10,564 nucleotides of DNA. Origin: JBCBST01 sp039819115. GTDB taxonomy: Bacteria > Bacteroidota > Rhodothermia > Balneolales > Balneolaceae. The translations under genes were made by a program, and so were the position numbers. This document shows, in pieces, positions 1 to 6,177 of the stretch. Each line of letters starts with the position of its first letter. Positions within the stretch are counted from its first letter, which is position 1. Below the pieces are notes generated by a model. It did not search any database. It had not been told where the DNA came from and was given only the letters and a program-made list of their open reading frames with translations. The stretch is taken from NCBI GenBank assembly GCA_039819115.1, contig JBCBST010000112.1, positions 1 to 10,564 of the forward strand, in the 5' to 3' direction.

Positions 1-120
1 ACCAAGGCTGTTTTCGTTAGCATCAAGCAGAGTGCCGGACTTGAAATCGTCCCGGGCACTGCGGTATGGAACCAGGTTCCAGATATTGGGGCGAACCAGT
101 TGTTCTAAATCAAAATCCAT
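1..120 (-). CDS. hisC: Histidinol-phosphate aminotransferase, N-terminal fragment (cut by window edge)
   Basis: This PLP enzyme converts imidazole-acetol phosphate to histidinol phosphate in histidine synthesis. Only the first 40 codons lie in the window; the gene runs off its left edge. The translated start reads MDFDLEQLVRPNIWNLVPYR, followed by SARDDF and LDANENSLG. The LVRPNI..L.PY.SAR pattern followed by LDANEN is the usual HisC opening. The ATG sits inside the hisD stop codon (TGATG, 1-nt overlap), which suggests translational coupling. Third gene of the his operon after hisG and hisD. The call rests on the N-terminal pattern and operon position only; the catalytic lysine is outside the window. 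Confidence 0.9.
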   Translation of the reverse strand, partial: MDFDLEQLVRPNIWNLVPYRSARDDFKSGTLLDANENSLG

Positions 121-1403
121 CACAAGTCCTTGAGTCTGATGGTTACCGCGTTTTTGTGTGCAAACAATCCTTCAGCCTCAGCCAGTTTTTCAACATGGGG
201 ACCTAATGCCTTTAATCCTTCTGTTGTAAGTTCCTGAAAGGTGATGGTTTTTTGAAAACTGCTTAAAGAAACACCGCTATACATGCGGGAATAGCCATAC
301 GTTGGTAAGGTATGATTGGTGCCAGAAGCGTAATCTCCTACACTTTCCGGTGTAAAGGAACCCAGAAAAACCGATCCGGCATGTTCAATCAGATGAGCAA
401 CTTCCGAAGCCTGCGCCACCTGAATAATGAGATGTTCTGGTGCATAGGCATTAGAGAAGGCGAATGCATCGTCCAGAGCATCTACTTTTATGATGAAGCT
501 GTTTTTTAACGCCCCTTCTGCAATTTCTTTTCGGGGTAATGCCGATAGCTGACTATCTAATGCATGCTCTAACCTATCAAAATCGAAATCTGAGGTAGCT
601 ACAAGTACTACCTGGCTATCCGTACCGTGTTCTGCTTGTGATAGTAAATCGGCGGCTACATAGGCAGGTACTGCCATAGAGTCTGCAATAACCAATACTT
701 CTGAGGGGCCGGCAGGCATATCTATGCTGATCTGGGCTTCACTATTTTGGAGAATCATTTTAGCGGCCGTCACATACTGATTACCCGGCCCAAAGATTTT
801 ATCCACCTTGGGAACAGATTGGGTACCCAATGCCATAGCTGCTACAGCCTGAGCTCCGCCGGCAAGTAAAATGAAGTCGACCCCTGCTTTTTGGGCAATG
901 TAGACTATTTCGTCTGGCACGGTTCCTGATGAATTCGGTGGTGTTGCCATAACGATGGTTGCACAACCGGCAATCATGGCTGGAATAGCCAGCATCATAG
1001 CAGTAGAAGGAAGGATTGCCGTACCTCCGGGTACATACAACCCGACTCGTTCTATGGCGCGCACTTCCCGGAAACAACGAACACCCGGCATGGTTTCCAG
1101 TTCAATATCAGGCGATAGTTGAGCTTCGTGGAACCGTTTTATGTTATCAAAGGCCACGTCTATAGAGGCTTGTAAATCCGGATCGAGCTGGACGTTTAAC
1201 TCTGTTGGTTGAAGGATAACGGTGTCCAAATCAACAGAATCAAACTGACGGGTGTATGCTTTTACTGCTTCATCCCCTTCTTGTTCAACCTTATTAATGA
1301 TTGGAAGCACCGTTTCGAAAATGGCATCAAAATCGATCTTTGGGCGCTTCAGCAGTTGATTCTGTTCCTGTACGGTGAGCTCAGAATAGGAATACGTTTT
1401 CAT
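120..1403 (-). CDS. hisD: Histidinol dehydrogenase
   Basis: This zinc-dependent, NAD-linked cytoplasmic enzyme oxidises L-histidinol in two steps to L-histidine, the last reactions of the pathway. It has 427 residues, the normal full length. Visible family signatures are GLYVPGGTA (121-129), FGPGNQYV (204-211), DMPAGPSEV (228-236) and EHGTDSQ (258-264). The catalytic Glu-His pair is E323-H324 in APEHL. Zinc ligands inferred by analogy with the E. coli enzyme are Q256, H259, D357 (in GDYASGTNH) and H416 (in EGLFAHKNA); all are present, so the enzyme should be active. The ATG lies 2 nt after the hisG stop, with no Shine-Dalgarno sequence, and the stop overlaps the hisC start. Confidence 0.97.
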   Translation of the reverse strand: MKTYSYSELTVQEQNQLLKRPKIDFDAIFETVLPIINKVEQEGDEAVKAYTRQFDSVDLDTVILQPTELNVQLDPDLQASIDVAFDNIKRFHEAQLSPDIELETMPGVRCFREVRAIERVGLYVPGGTAILPSTAMMLAIPAMIAGCATIVMATPPNSSGTVPDEIVYIAQKAGVDFILLAGGAQAVAAMALGTQSVPKVDKIFGPGNQYVTAAKMILQNSEAQISIDMPAGPSEVLVIADSMAVPAYVAADLLSQAEHGTDSQVVLVATSDFDFDRLEHALDSQLSALPRKEIAEGALKNSFIIKVDALDDAFAFSNAYAPEHLIIQVAQASEVAHLIEHAGSVFLGSFTPESVGDYASGTNHTLPTYGYSRMYSGVSLSSFQKTITFQELTTEGLKALGPHVEKLAEAEGLFAHKNAVTIRLKDL

Positions 1404-1405
1404 GG

Positions 1406-2287
1406 TTAAAGGATCATACTTTCAATAGGAAGCATTACAATATCACTGGCTCCCGCATCTTTCAGGTCTTCCATAACCGGCCAAAACCGGTCAATAGAAA
1501 TAACGGTGTGTATTGCTACCATATTTGACTGAGCAAGTGGAACAACGGTTGGGCTTTTCATGGATGGTATGATGCTTCTTATGTTATCCAAAGCATCTTC
1601 CGGCGCGTTCATCATAATATACCGGCTGCGTTTGGCCTGTTGAAAACCGTCAATTCGAACCAGGAATTTATCAATCAGGTTCTTTTTTCCTTCCGATAGT
1701 TCATGGTTGGTCTGAACTAACTGGGTTTCCGACTCCATGATTACTTTCTGTTCTACCAGGCCATTGGCATGCAGGGTACCACCGGAGGAGACCAAATCAA
1801 CAATCGCATCTGCTATTTTTAACTGGGGTGCAATTTCTACAGCTCCGGAAATCTCAACCAATTCCACGTTTACGCCATGCTTTTCAAAATACTCTCTGGT
1901 CAGGTTGGGATAACTGGTGGCAATACGTTTACCCTCAAAATCAGCGGGGGTTTGCAACGTACTTTCTTTGGGTACGGCTATAGACAAGCGACAGCGACCA
2001 TAATTCAAGCCTCGCAACACGGTAACATCGGCTCCCGTCTCCTGAGCTACATTGGCACCTACAAAACCCAGATCACAAACCCCATCCTGAACATATTCAG
2101 GGATATCATCGTCGCGAAGAAGGAGTAGTTCGATATCAAAGTTCCGGGTTTTCACCATCAGGTTACGCTTGTAATCGTCGAACTCGATCCCGATACCATG
2201 GAGTAAATTCACTGTCTTTTCAGTTAATCGGCCACTTTTTTGAATAGCTATACGTAACGATGTCGAAGAGTCTTTCGAGCGGTTCAT
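1406..2287 (-). CDS. hisG: ATP phosphoribosyltransferase, long form
   Basis: Catalyses the first committed step of histidine synthesis: ATP plus PRPP to phosphoribosyl-ATP. The 293 residues identify the long form (HisG-L). The periplasmic-binding-like catalytic lobes occupy about residues 11-220, with LRIAIQKSGRL near the start and the PRPP-binding segment DLVSSGGTL at 164-172. A C-terminal regulatory domain (about 222-293, with VVPLAQSNMVAIHTVI) follows. In this family that domain binds histidine for feedback inhibition and removes the need for HisZ. The ATG at 2287 fits the usual N-terminus. The gene is first in the structural operon, 52 nt downstream of the histidine-rich leader ORF, so control is expected at both expression and enzyme level. 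Confidence 0.97.
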   Translation of the reverse strand: MNRSKDSSTSLRIAIQKSGRLTEKTVNLLHGIGIEFDDYKRNLMVKTRNFDIELLLLRDDDIPEYVQDGVCDLGFVGANVAQETGADVTVLRGLNYGRCRLSIAVPKESTLQTPADFEGKRIATSYPNLTREYFEKHGVNVELVEISGAVEIAPQLKIADAIVDLVSSGGTLHANGLVEQKVIMESETQLVQTNHELSEGKKNLIDKFLVRIDGFQQAKRSRYIMMNAPEDALDNIRSIIPSMKSPTVVPLAQSNMVAIHTVISIDRFWPVMEDLKDAGASDIVMLPIESMIL

Positions 2288-2417
2288 GGAAGTAAAATTG
2301 TGCGTTTAAATAAAATGGAATGGTTTAGAGCAGATTGAATCAGGCAGCATGGTGGGTGTGATGAGCCACATGGTGAGAATGAAATGCTGTGCAATGATGA
2401 TGTAATAACCTGTTCAT
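2288..2417 (-). promoter_or_regulatory. his attenuator / leader RNA region
   Basis: Leader transcript from the hisL start to just before hisG. The only notable pairing I find is CAGCAT (2384-2389) with ATGCTG (2345-2350), plus a weak ATGTGG/CCACCAT stem with a bulge inside it. No GC-rich hairpin followed by a U tract is present before hisG. The RNA is C-rich and G-poor: about 24 C to 11 G in hisL and 14 C to 2 G in the 52 nt after it. This composition fits a Rho loading region better than an intrinsic terminator. The regulatory role is strongly implied by hisL; the mechanism is inferred. Confidence 0.6.
2340..2417 (-). CDS. hisL: his operon leader peptide (25 aa, ten histidines)
   Basis: A short ORF absent from ordinary gene calls. 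It starts with ATG at 2417, ends with TGA at 2342-2340, and encodes 25 residues beginning MNRLLHHHCTAF. Histidines are at residues 6-8, 13, 15, 16, 19, 20, 22 and 23, so 40 percent of the peptide. The His codons are seven CAT and three CAC. It lies 52 nt upstream of hisG on the same strand. A His-rich peptide directly before a his operon is the hallmark of ribosome-mediated attenuation: scarce charged tRNA-His stalls the ribosome and changes the fate of the transcript. The E. coli leader has seven consecutive His; here they are spread out. Chance occurrence at this exact position is very unlikely. Confidence 0.93.
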   Translation of the reverse strand: MNRLLHHHCTAFHSHHVAHHTHHAA

Positions 2418-2422
2418 GTTGG

Positions 2423-2428
2423 AAGATA
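2423..2428 (-). promoter_or_regulatory. Candidate -10 element for the his operon (TATCTT)
   Basis: On the minus strand, TATCTT ends 5 nt before the hisL ATG. A similar TATCTT precedes rlmN at the same close distance. A start about 6-7 nt downstream would fall at the ATG, giving a nearly leaderless hisL mRNA. No good -35/-33 box was found at a standard spacing; an alternative nearby TGAATTTG is one mismatch from TAnnTTTG. Low confidence. Confidence 0.25.
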
Positions 2429-2450
2429 CAAATTCAGAAGAATCAAAAAT

Positions 2451-2487
2451 CATGGAATTCATTAAGAGTCATGGAATTCATTAAGAG
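2451..2487. repeat. Tandem 19-bp repeat in the hisL / yk-like divergent spacer
   Basis: The 18-mer CATGGAATTCATTAAGAG occurs at 2451-2468 and again at 2470-2487, separated by a single T. Each copy contains GAATTC and the near-symmetric ATGAATTCCAT when read on the minus strand. The pair sits 34 bp upstream of the hisL ATG and 95 bp upstream of the divergent small gene. It could be a recent slip duplication or a pair of regulator sites; the sequence alone does not decide. Confidence 0.85.
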
Positions 2488-2550
2488 GAAGTTAAAACCT
2501 TAAAGTTCGAAGACACGTTCAAGTGCATGTATTTAAACTTCGGGAGGTTG

Positions 2551-2556
2551 TATATT
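2551..2556 (+). promoter_or_regulatory. Candidate -10 element (TATATT) for the small thiamine-binding-like gene
   Basis: TATATT lies 26 nt upstream of the chosen ATG at 2583 and resembles the TATnTT sequences before hisL and rlmN. No convincing upstream box at proper spacing. Its location inside the longer alternative ORF is one reason to prefer the 2583 start. Confidence 0.3.
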
Positions 2557-2582
2557 CAGTCCTCAAGCTTAGAAAAAAGTAT

Positions 2583-2843
2583 ATGAAAACAATCGCCCAA
2601 CTCTCCTATATACCACTGGAAACTCATAATCCCCGTGAAAAAGTACAAGAGCTGTTAGAACAGGTTGCACAGTACGACGTGCAGATCGAAGTTGGATACC
2701 TTTCTACAACCATAATCGGTGAACCAGACGTGGTATTAGATACCGTTGCGGAGATTTACCGGTCCATGGCTATTGAGGGAGAGAAGTTTCGCTTTCACGT
2801 GGAGTTGGTTAGTCCTCAGGAAATTGAAAATTCCCAGGAATAA
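2583..2843 (+). CDS. Small YkoF/MTH1187-like (DUF77-type) thiamine-binding protein
   Basis: Encodes 86 residues with the layout of the YkoF/MTH1187 fold (ferredoxin-like beta-alpha-beta). A first strand AQLSYIPLE (5-13) is followed by a helix rich in charged residues (about 17-31), a strand VQIEVGYLSTTIIG, the helix DVVLDTVAEIYRSM and a last strand FRFHVELV. Members of this family bind thiamine or related molecules in the cytoplasm. Whether this one does is inference, as no thiamine transporter or biosynthesis gene is adjacent. I chose ATG 2583 because family members begin just before the first strand and an A-rich stretch precedes it. An upstream ATG at 2523 would add 20 basic residues that fit no domain. 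Transcribed divergently from the his operon. Confidence 0.65.
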   Translation: MKTIAQLSYIPLETHNPREKVQELLEQVAQYDVQIEVGYLSTTIIGEPDVVLDTVAEIYRSMAIEGEKFRFHVELVSPQEIENSQE

Positions 2844-2855
2844 ACTGTAATTTTG
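2824..2855 (+). promoter_or_regulatory. Bacteroidetes-type promoter (TTG-N21-TAnnTTTG) for the sensor-like gene
   Basis: TTG at 2824-2826 and TAATTTTG at 2848-2855 are separated by 21 nt. This matches the -33 TTG / -7 TAnnTTTG consensus known for the primary sigma factor of Bacteroidota. It overlaps the 3' end of the preceding small gene. A start near 2862 would give about a 48-nt leader that includes the hairpin at 2867-2906. It is the clearest promoter match in the window. Confidence 0.55.
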
Positions 2856-2866
2856 AACGACTTAGG

Positions 2867-2906
2867 CCCTCTTGTAGCAGATAGGAACAGTTCTGCTTTT
2901 TGAGGG
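2867..2906 (+). terminator. Two-tier hairpin between small gene and sensor-like gene (terminator or 5' UTR element)
   Basis: Outer arms CCCTC (2867-2871) and GAGGG (2902-2906) enclose inner arms AGCAGA (2876-2881) and TCTGCT (2892-2897), with a symmetric 4x4 internal loop (TTGT against TTTT). The inner stem followed by TTTTT could act as a weak intrinsic terminator for the small gene ending at 2843. The full structure ends 3 nt before the next ATG, so it could also shield that start. Structure is visible; function is not settled. Confidence 0.45.
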
Positions 2907-2909
2907 TCA

Positions 2910-4268
2910 ATGATAGTCTTTACTTTAATTATCACGTTTTTAAGTGGTTCCACTGGTGTTATCCCGGTGGATGCACCGAACCAACGCACGCGATTTGAAC
3001 GTATTTGGGACGCTCAACACGGGCTTCCCGACATTCATTTAATGCACGTGTATGTAAATGAGTTGGGATATGTAGTGGTGGAGGATTCTTCCCGTCATCA
3101 GTTCTGGTTCAACGGCTCCCGTTTTTTTCAGTACGCAGATTCCACCCTCGACGTACCACCATTAGAGAATCCTGTTACGTTTTCAGATTCACTCTTTAGG
3201 GATCGCTCCACATTTCTTGATATCGCAATAGACCCGGAAGGCAGTGCCTGGGGTATTACAGACCACCATGAACTATACCAGGTGTACGACGGACGGTTTT
3301 CTAACAGTACACCTACTATACCTAATATTGTGATCGAACATGTGTCGTCATTGTTCAATAATTATGCGTTTCCGAAAGACAAGCTCACGTTAGCTTCTTC
3401 TGAACGCGAGATAGATATAGAGTTTGCCAGTCTGAGTTTTATAAATCCCTCAAAAAATGATTATCGCTACCGGTTGTTTGGACACGATACCAAATGGCAC
3501 GAAGGAAGTGCATTAAACCGGGCTACCTATCGATTTAAAAAACCTGGTGAATACACATTTAAGGTGATGGGCAGTAACGCAATGGGCGATTGGAATGTGA
3601 GGGGAGCCACACTTACGATATCGGTAGAGCCCTATTTTTATGAGACCGAACTGTTTACGGCACTGATCATCCTTTTTTTACTCATGAATGTGTGCATTGT
3701 CGGGTACCTGGTTTTGGGTGCCACTAAAAGGGAGGAAGACCGGAAGAACGATTTGAACAGGTTGGAAGGCAGTTTCGAACGGGTGGATTTGATCAGTCTA
3801 ATTCGGAGCTGTGTAACCGACCTGAAAAAAGAGGGTGTATTGGGATCGACACTGGTTGAATTCAGGGCTAATTCAGGATCTATGCCCCTTCATCTGAATC
3901 GCCGGGTTATGATCAATGTGTTAAAAGGGCTGATCAAAGCTACCAACGATTTGAATCAGGAAACATCCATACGCATGCAGTTGATAGAAGAACATTCCGT
4001 CTGCACGTTAAAGATCAAGACCTATGGAGAATCATTAAGCCAGGGAGAACTTAATGTTATTCACGATCAGCAGGTTGACAAAAAAGAAGATCTGCATTCT
4101 GAAACCATACGTTCTGTGCTCGCCATTATTCCGTCTATTCAACAGCATAATGCGACACTGGTTGTTCATTCAATTCCTGGAAAAGGTACAACCTGGTCAT
4201 TAGTGCTCAAAAAGGGGCGCTATCATTTGCTTCGCCCCGCCGGGGATGATGAAATAGCATACTCTTAA
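2910..4268 (+). CDS. Degenerate membrane sensor: Y_Y_Y domain plus pseudo-histidine-kinase tail
   Basis: Encodes 452 residues. A hydrophobic N-terminus (1-20, without basic residues) is a likely signal or anchor. Two weak propeller-type repeats follow (about 30-74 with DAQHGLP and 102-132 with DPEGSAWGITD). A Y_Y_Y domain (about 157-241; YRYRLFG, YRFKKPGEYTFKVMGSN) precedes one membrane helix (about 247-270). The cytoplasmic tail aligns in outline with the linker and HATPase_c of sensor kinases: FERVDLISLIRSCV at 289, an N-box-like VLKGLIKAT at 337-345 and the G2-like PGKGTTWSLVL at 423-433. The DHp domain with its phospho-acceptor His is missing, the N-box Asn is replaced (G and A), and no DxGxG motif is seen. 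Kinase activity is therefore doubtful. The ORF is intact. It may sense a periplasmic ligand without phosphotransfer, or be a decaying relic. Confidence 0.75.
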   Translation: MIVFTLIITFLSGSTGVIPVDAPNQRTRFERIWDAQHGLPDIHLMHVYVNELGYVVVEDSSRHQFWFNGSRFFQYADSTLDVPPLENPVTFSDSLFRDRSTFLDIAIDPEGSAWGITDHHELYQVYDGRFSNSTPTIPNIVIEHVSSLFNNYAFPKDKLTLASSEREIDIEFASLSFINPSKNDYRYRLFGHDTKWHEGSALNRATYRFKKPGEYTFKVMGSNAMGDWNVRGATLTISVEPYFYETELFTALIILFLLMNVCIVGYLVLGATKREEDRKNDLNRLEGSFERVDLISLIRSCVTDLKKEGVLGSTLVEFRANSGSMPLHLNRRVMINVLKGLIKATNDLNQETSIRMQLIEEHSVCTLKIKTYGESLSQGELNVIHDQQVDKKEDLHSETIRSVLAIIPSIQQHNATLVVHSIPGKGTTWSLVLKKGRYHLLRPAGDDEIAYS

Positions 4269-4333
4269 ACTTCTGGTATATACAGAACTAGCCTAATGTA
4301 GAGAGCACACTCAGAAATGAGGAGACGAATTCG

Positions 4334-4339
4334 TATTTT
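4334..4339 (+). promoter_or_regulatory. Candidate -10 element (TATTTT) for lepA
   Basis: GTATTTTAG lies 35 nt before the lepA ATG in the 106-nt spacer after the sensor-like gene and resembles the TATnTT boxes before hisL, rlmN and the small gene. No clear -33 box. The spacer also has a short TTCTG/CAGAA inverted repeat near 4273-4287 that is too weak to call a terminator. Confidence 0.25.
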
Positions 4340-4374
4340 AGTTGTTTAAGAGACGACGCACAGAGTTAACGAAT

Positions 4375-6177
4375 ATGAGCAACATCCGAAATTTCTGCAT
4401 CATTGCGCACATTGATCACGGTAAGTCTACCCTGGCTGATCGACTGTTACAAACAACAGGCACCATTAGCGAACGCGAAATGCAGGAGCAAATTCTGGAT
4501 GATATGGATCTGGAACGCGAACGGGGTATTACCATTAAGAGTCATGCGATCAGGCTCGATTATGAACATCCAAATGGTCAAAAGTATAACTTTAACCTGA
4601 TTGATACTCCCGGCCATGTCGACTTTGCATACGAGGTTTCCAGGGCTTTGAAAGCCTGTGAGGGAGCCATCCTGGTTGTTGATGCTGCCCAGGGTATTGA
4701 AGCCCAGACCATTTCTAACCTGTACCAGGCGATAGAGCAGGATTTGGAGATCGTACCCGTTCTGAACAAGATTGATTTACCCGGGGCTGACCCGGAAGGC
4801 GTTGGCCAACAGGTTATCGACTTGATTGGCTGCGAACGGGAAGATATCATGCATGTGTCCGGGAAAACGGGAGCAGGTGTACCCGAATTACTGGAAGCCA
4901 TTGTCGAGCGGATTCCCGGCCCAACCGAAGAAACAGAAAAACCCCTCCGGGCACTTATCTTTGACTCCGTCTTCAATACCTATCGGGGTTCTGTGGCTTA
5001 TGTAAGGGTAATGGAAGGTGTTTTACGCAAGGGAGACGCGTTTCGCTTCATGTCTAATGGCGAAGTGTACAATGCAGAAGAAATTGGTTTCTTACGCATG
5101 GATTACCAACCGGCCAAAGAGCTGAAAGCTGGTGAGGTAGGCTATGTAATCGGTAGTGTGAAGTCGCTGCAGGATGTGCGGGTGGGTGATACCATAACTA
5201 CGGTAAAAGATGGGGCAGAAGAAGCTATTCCCGGATACCAGGAAGCAAAGTCGATGGTGTTCAGTGGTATCTATCCTACAAAGAGTGAAGATTTTGAAGA
5301 TTTGAGAAGCGCCCTTGAGAAATTACAGCTTAATGATGCTTCTCTGACATACGAACCGGAAACGTCTAAGGCATTGGGTTTTGGGTTCCGTGCAGGATTT
5401 TTGGGTATGCTGCACATGGAAATTGTGCAGGAACGACTTGATCGTGAGTTTGACATCGACATTATAACCACGGTTCCTAACGTCCAGTATCAGGTAAAGC
5501 TGGAAGAAGGGGATACCATCACGGTAGATAATCCCAGTCAAATGCCCGACGCGGGGAAAATTGACGCTATTTTTGAGCCATACATCAAGGCAAGTATCAT
5601 AACACCGGCTGATTATATCGGTCCTATCATGAAGTTGTGCCAGGAACGACGTGGTGTTTATGTGAACCAGGTATTCATGCAGAATAATCGGGTCGAAATC
5701 ACGTATGAACTACCAATGGCTGAAGTTGTATTCGATTTTTATGATAAGCTCAAATCCGGTACGCGCGGGTATGCTTCACTGGATTATGAACTGCTGGATT
5801 ACCGGAAAGGTGATCTGGTGAGACTCGACATTCTGTTAAACGCAGAACCTGTTGATGCCTTATCCAGTATTGCACATCGTGATAAAGCCTATTACCAGGG
5901 TCGTAAAGTTTGTGGAAAGCTGAAGGCACTCATACCACGCCAACAGTTTGAAGTGGCCGTTCAGGCAGCTATTGGTAGTCGTGTCATTGCCCGCGACAGC
6001 ATTCGTGCCCTACGTAAAGATGTAACGGCCAAATGTTATGGCGGGGATATATCCCGTAAGCGAAAACTCTTAGAAAAGCAGAAAGAAGGTAAAAAGCGGA
6101 TGAAACAAGTTGGATCGGTGGAAATTCCACAGGAAGCCTTCCTATCCGTACTTTCAATGGATGAGGAAGATCGATAG
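4375..6177 (+). CDS. lepA: Elongation factor 4 (LepA), ribosome-associated GTPase
   Basis: Translational GTPase that acts on the ribosome (back-translocation and, as reported in bacteria, 30S assembly and initiation). From ATG 4375 it is 600 residues; the E. coli protein has 599. G motifs are complete: AHIDHGKST (11-19), RGITIK (50-55), DTPGH (77-81) and NKID (131-134). Domains II, III and V follow, with GFRAGFLGMLHMEI, and the LepA-specific C-terminal domain ends in KCYGGDISRKRKLLEKQKEG. An in-frame TTG at 4342 would add 11 residues lacking in the family and is rejected. No Shine-Dalgarno sequence is evident. Its TAG stop overlaps the GTG of the next gene, so it leads a lepA-unknown-lepB operon. 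Confidence 0.98.
   Translation: MSNIRNFCIIAHIDHGKSTLADRLLQTTGTISEREMQEQILDDMDLERERGITIKSHAIRLDYEHPNGQKYNFNLIDTPGHVDFAYEVSRALKACEGAILVVDAAQGIEAQTISNLYQAIEQDLEIVPVLNKIDLPGADPEGVGQQVIDLIGCEREDIMHVSGKTGAGVPELLEAIVERIPGPTEETEKPLRALIFDSVFNTYRGSVAYVRVMEGVLRKGDAFRFMSNGEVYNAEEIGFLRMDYQPAKELKAGEVGYVIGSVKSLQDVRVGDTITTVKDGAEEAIPGYQEAKSMVFSGIYPTKSEDFEDLRSALEKLQLNDASLTYEPETSKALGFGFRAGFLGMLHMEIVQERLDREFDIDIITTVPNVQYQVKLEEGDTITVDNPSQMPDAGKIDAIFEPYIKASIITPADYIGPIMKLCQERRGVYVNQVFMQNNRVEITYELPMAEVVFDFYDKLKSGTRGYASLDYELLDYRKGDLVRLDILLNAEPVDALSSIAHRDKAYYQGRKVCGKLKALIPRQQFEVAVQAAIGSRVIARDSIRALRKDVTAKCYGGDISRKRKLLEKQKEGKKRMKQVGSVEIPQEAFLSVLSMDEEDR

Noticed and set aside
312..509. 65-codon plus-strand ORF inside hisD
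   Set aside because: Antisense to a well-conserved gene, no family resemblance, no start signal; shadow of hisD codon usage. The same holds for the other antisense ORFs in hisD, hisG, lepA, lepB and rlmN.
2288..2339. Expected intrinsic terminator of a classical his attenuator
   Set aside because: Searched on the minus strand; no GC-rich stem followed by a U tract can be formed from this G-poor segment.
2523..2582. Upstream ATG extending the small thiamine-binding-like protein by 20 residues
   Set aside because: The extension is basic and does not fit the family, and it would overlap the candidate -10 box at 2551-2556.
2831..2840. Short inverted repeat TTCCCAGGAA at the end of the small gene
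   Set aside because: Too short (4-bp arms) and inside the coding end; expected by chance.
4342..4374. TTG start giving an 11-residue longer LepA
   Set aside because: The family begins at MxNIRNFxIIAHIDHGKST; ATG 4375 gives 600 residues, matching known LepA length.
5323..5541. 72-codon minus-strand ORF inside lepA
   Set aside because: Lies opposite conserved LepA domain sequence, with no plausible start context or recognisable protein features.
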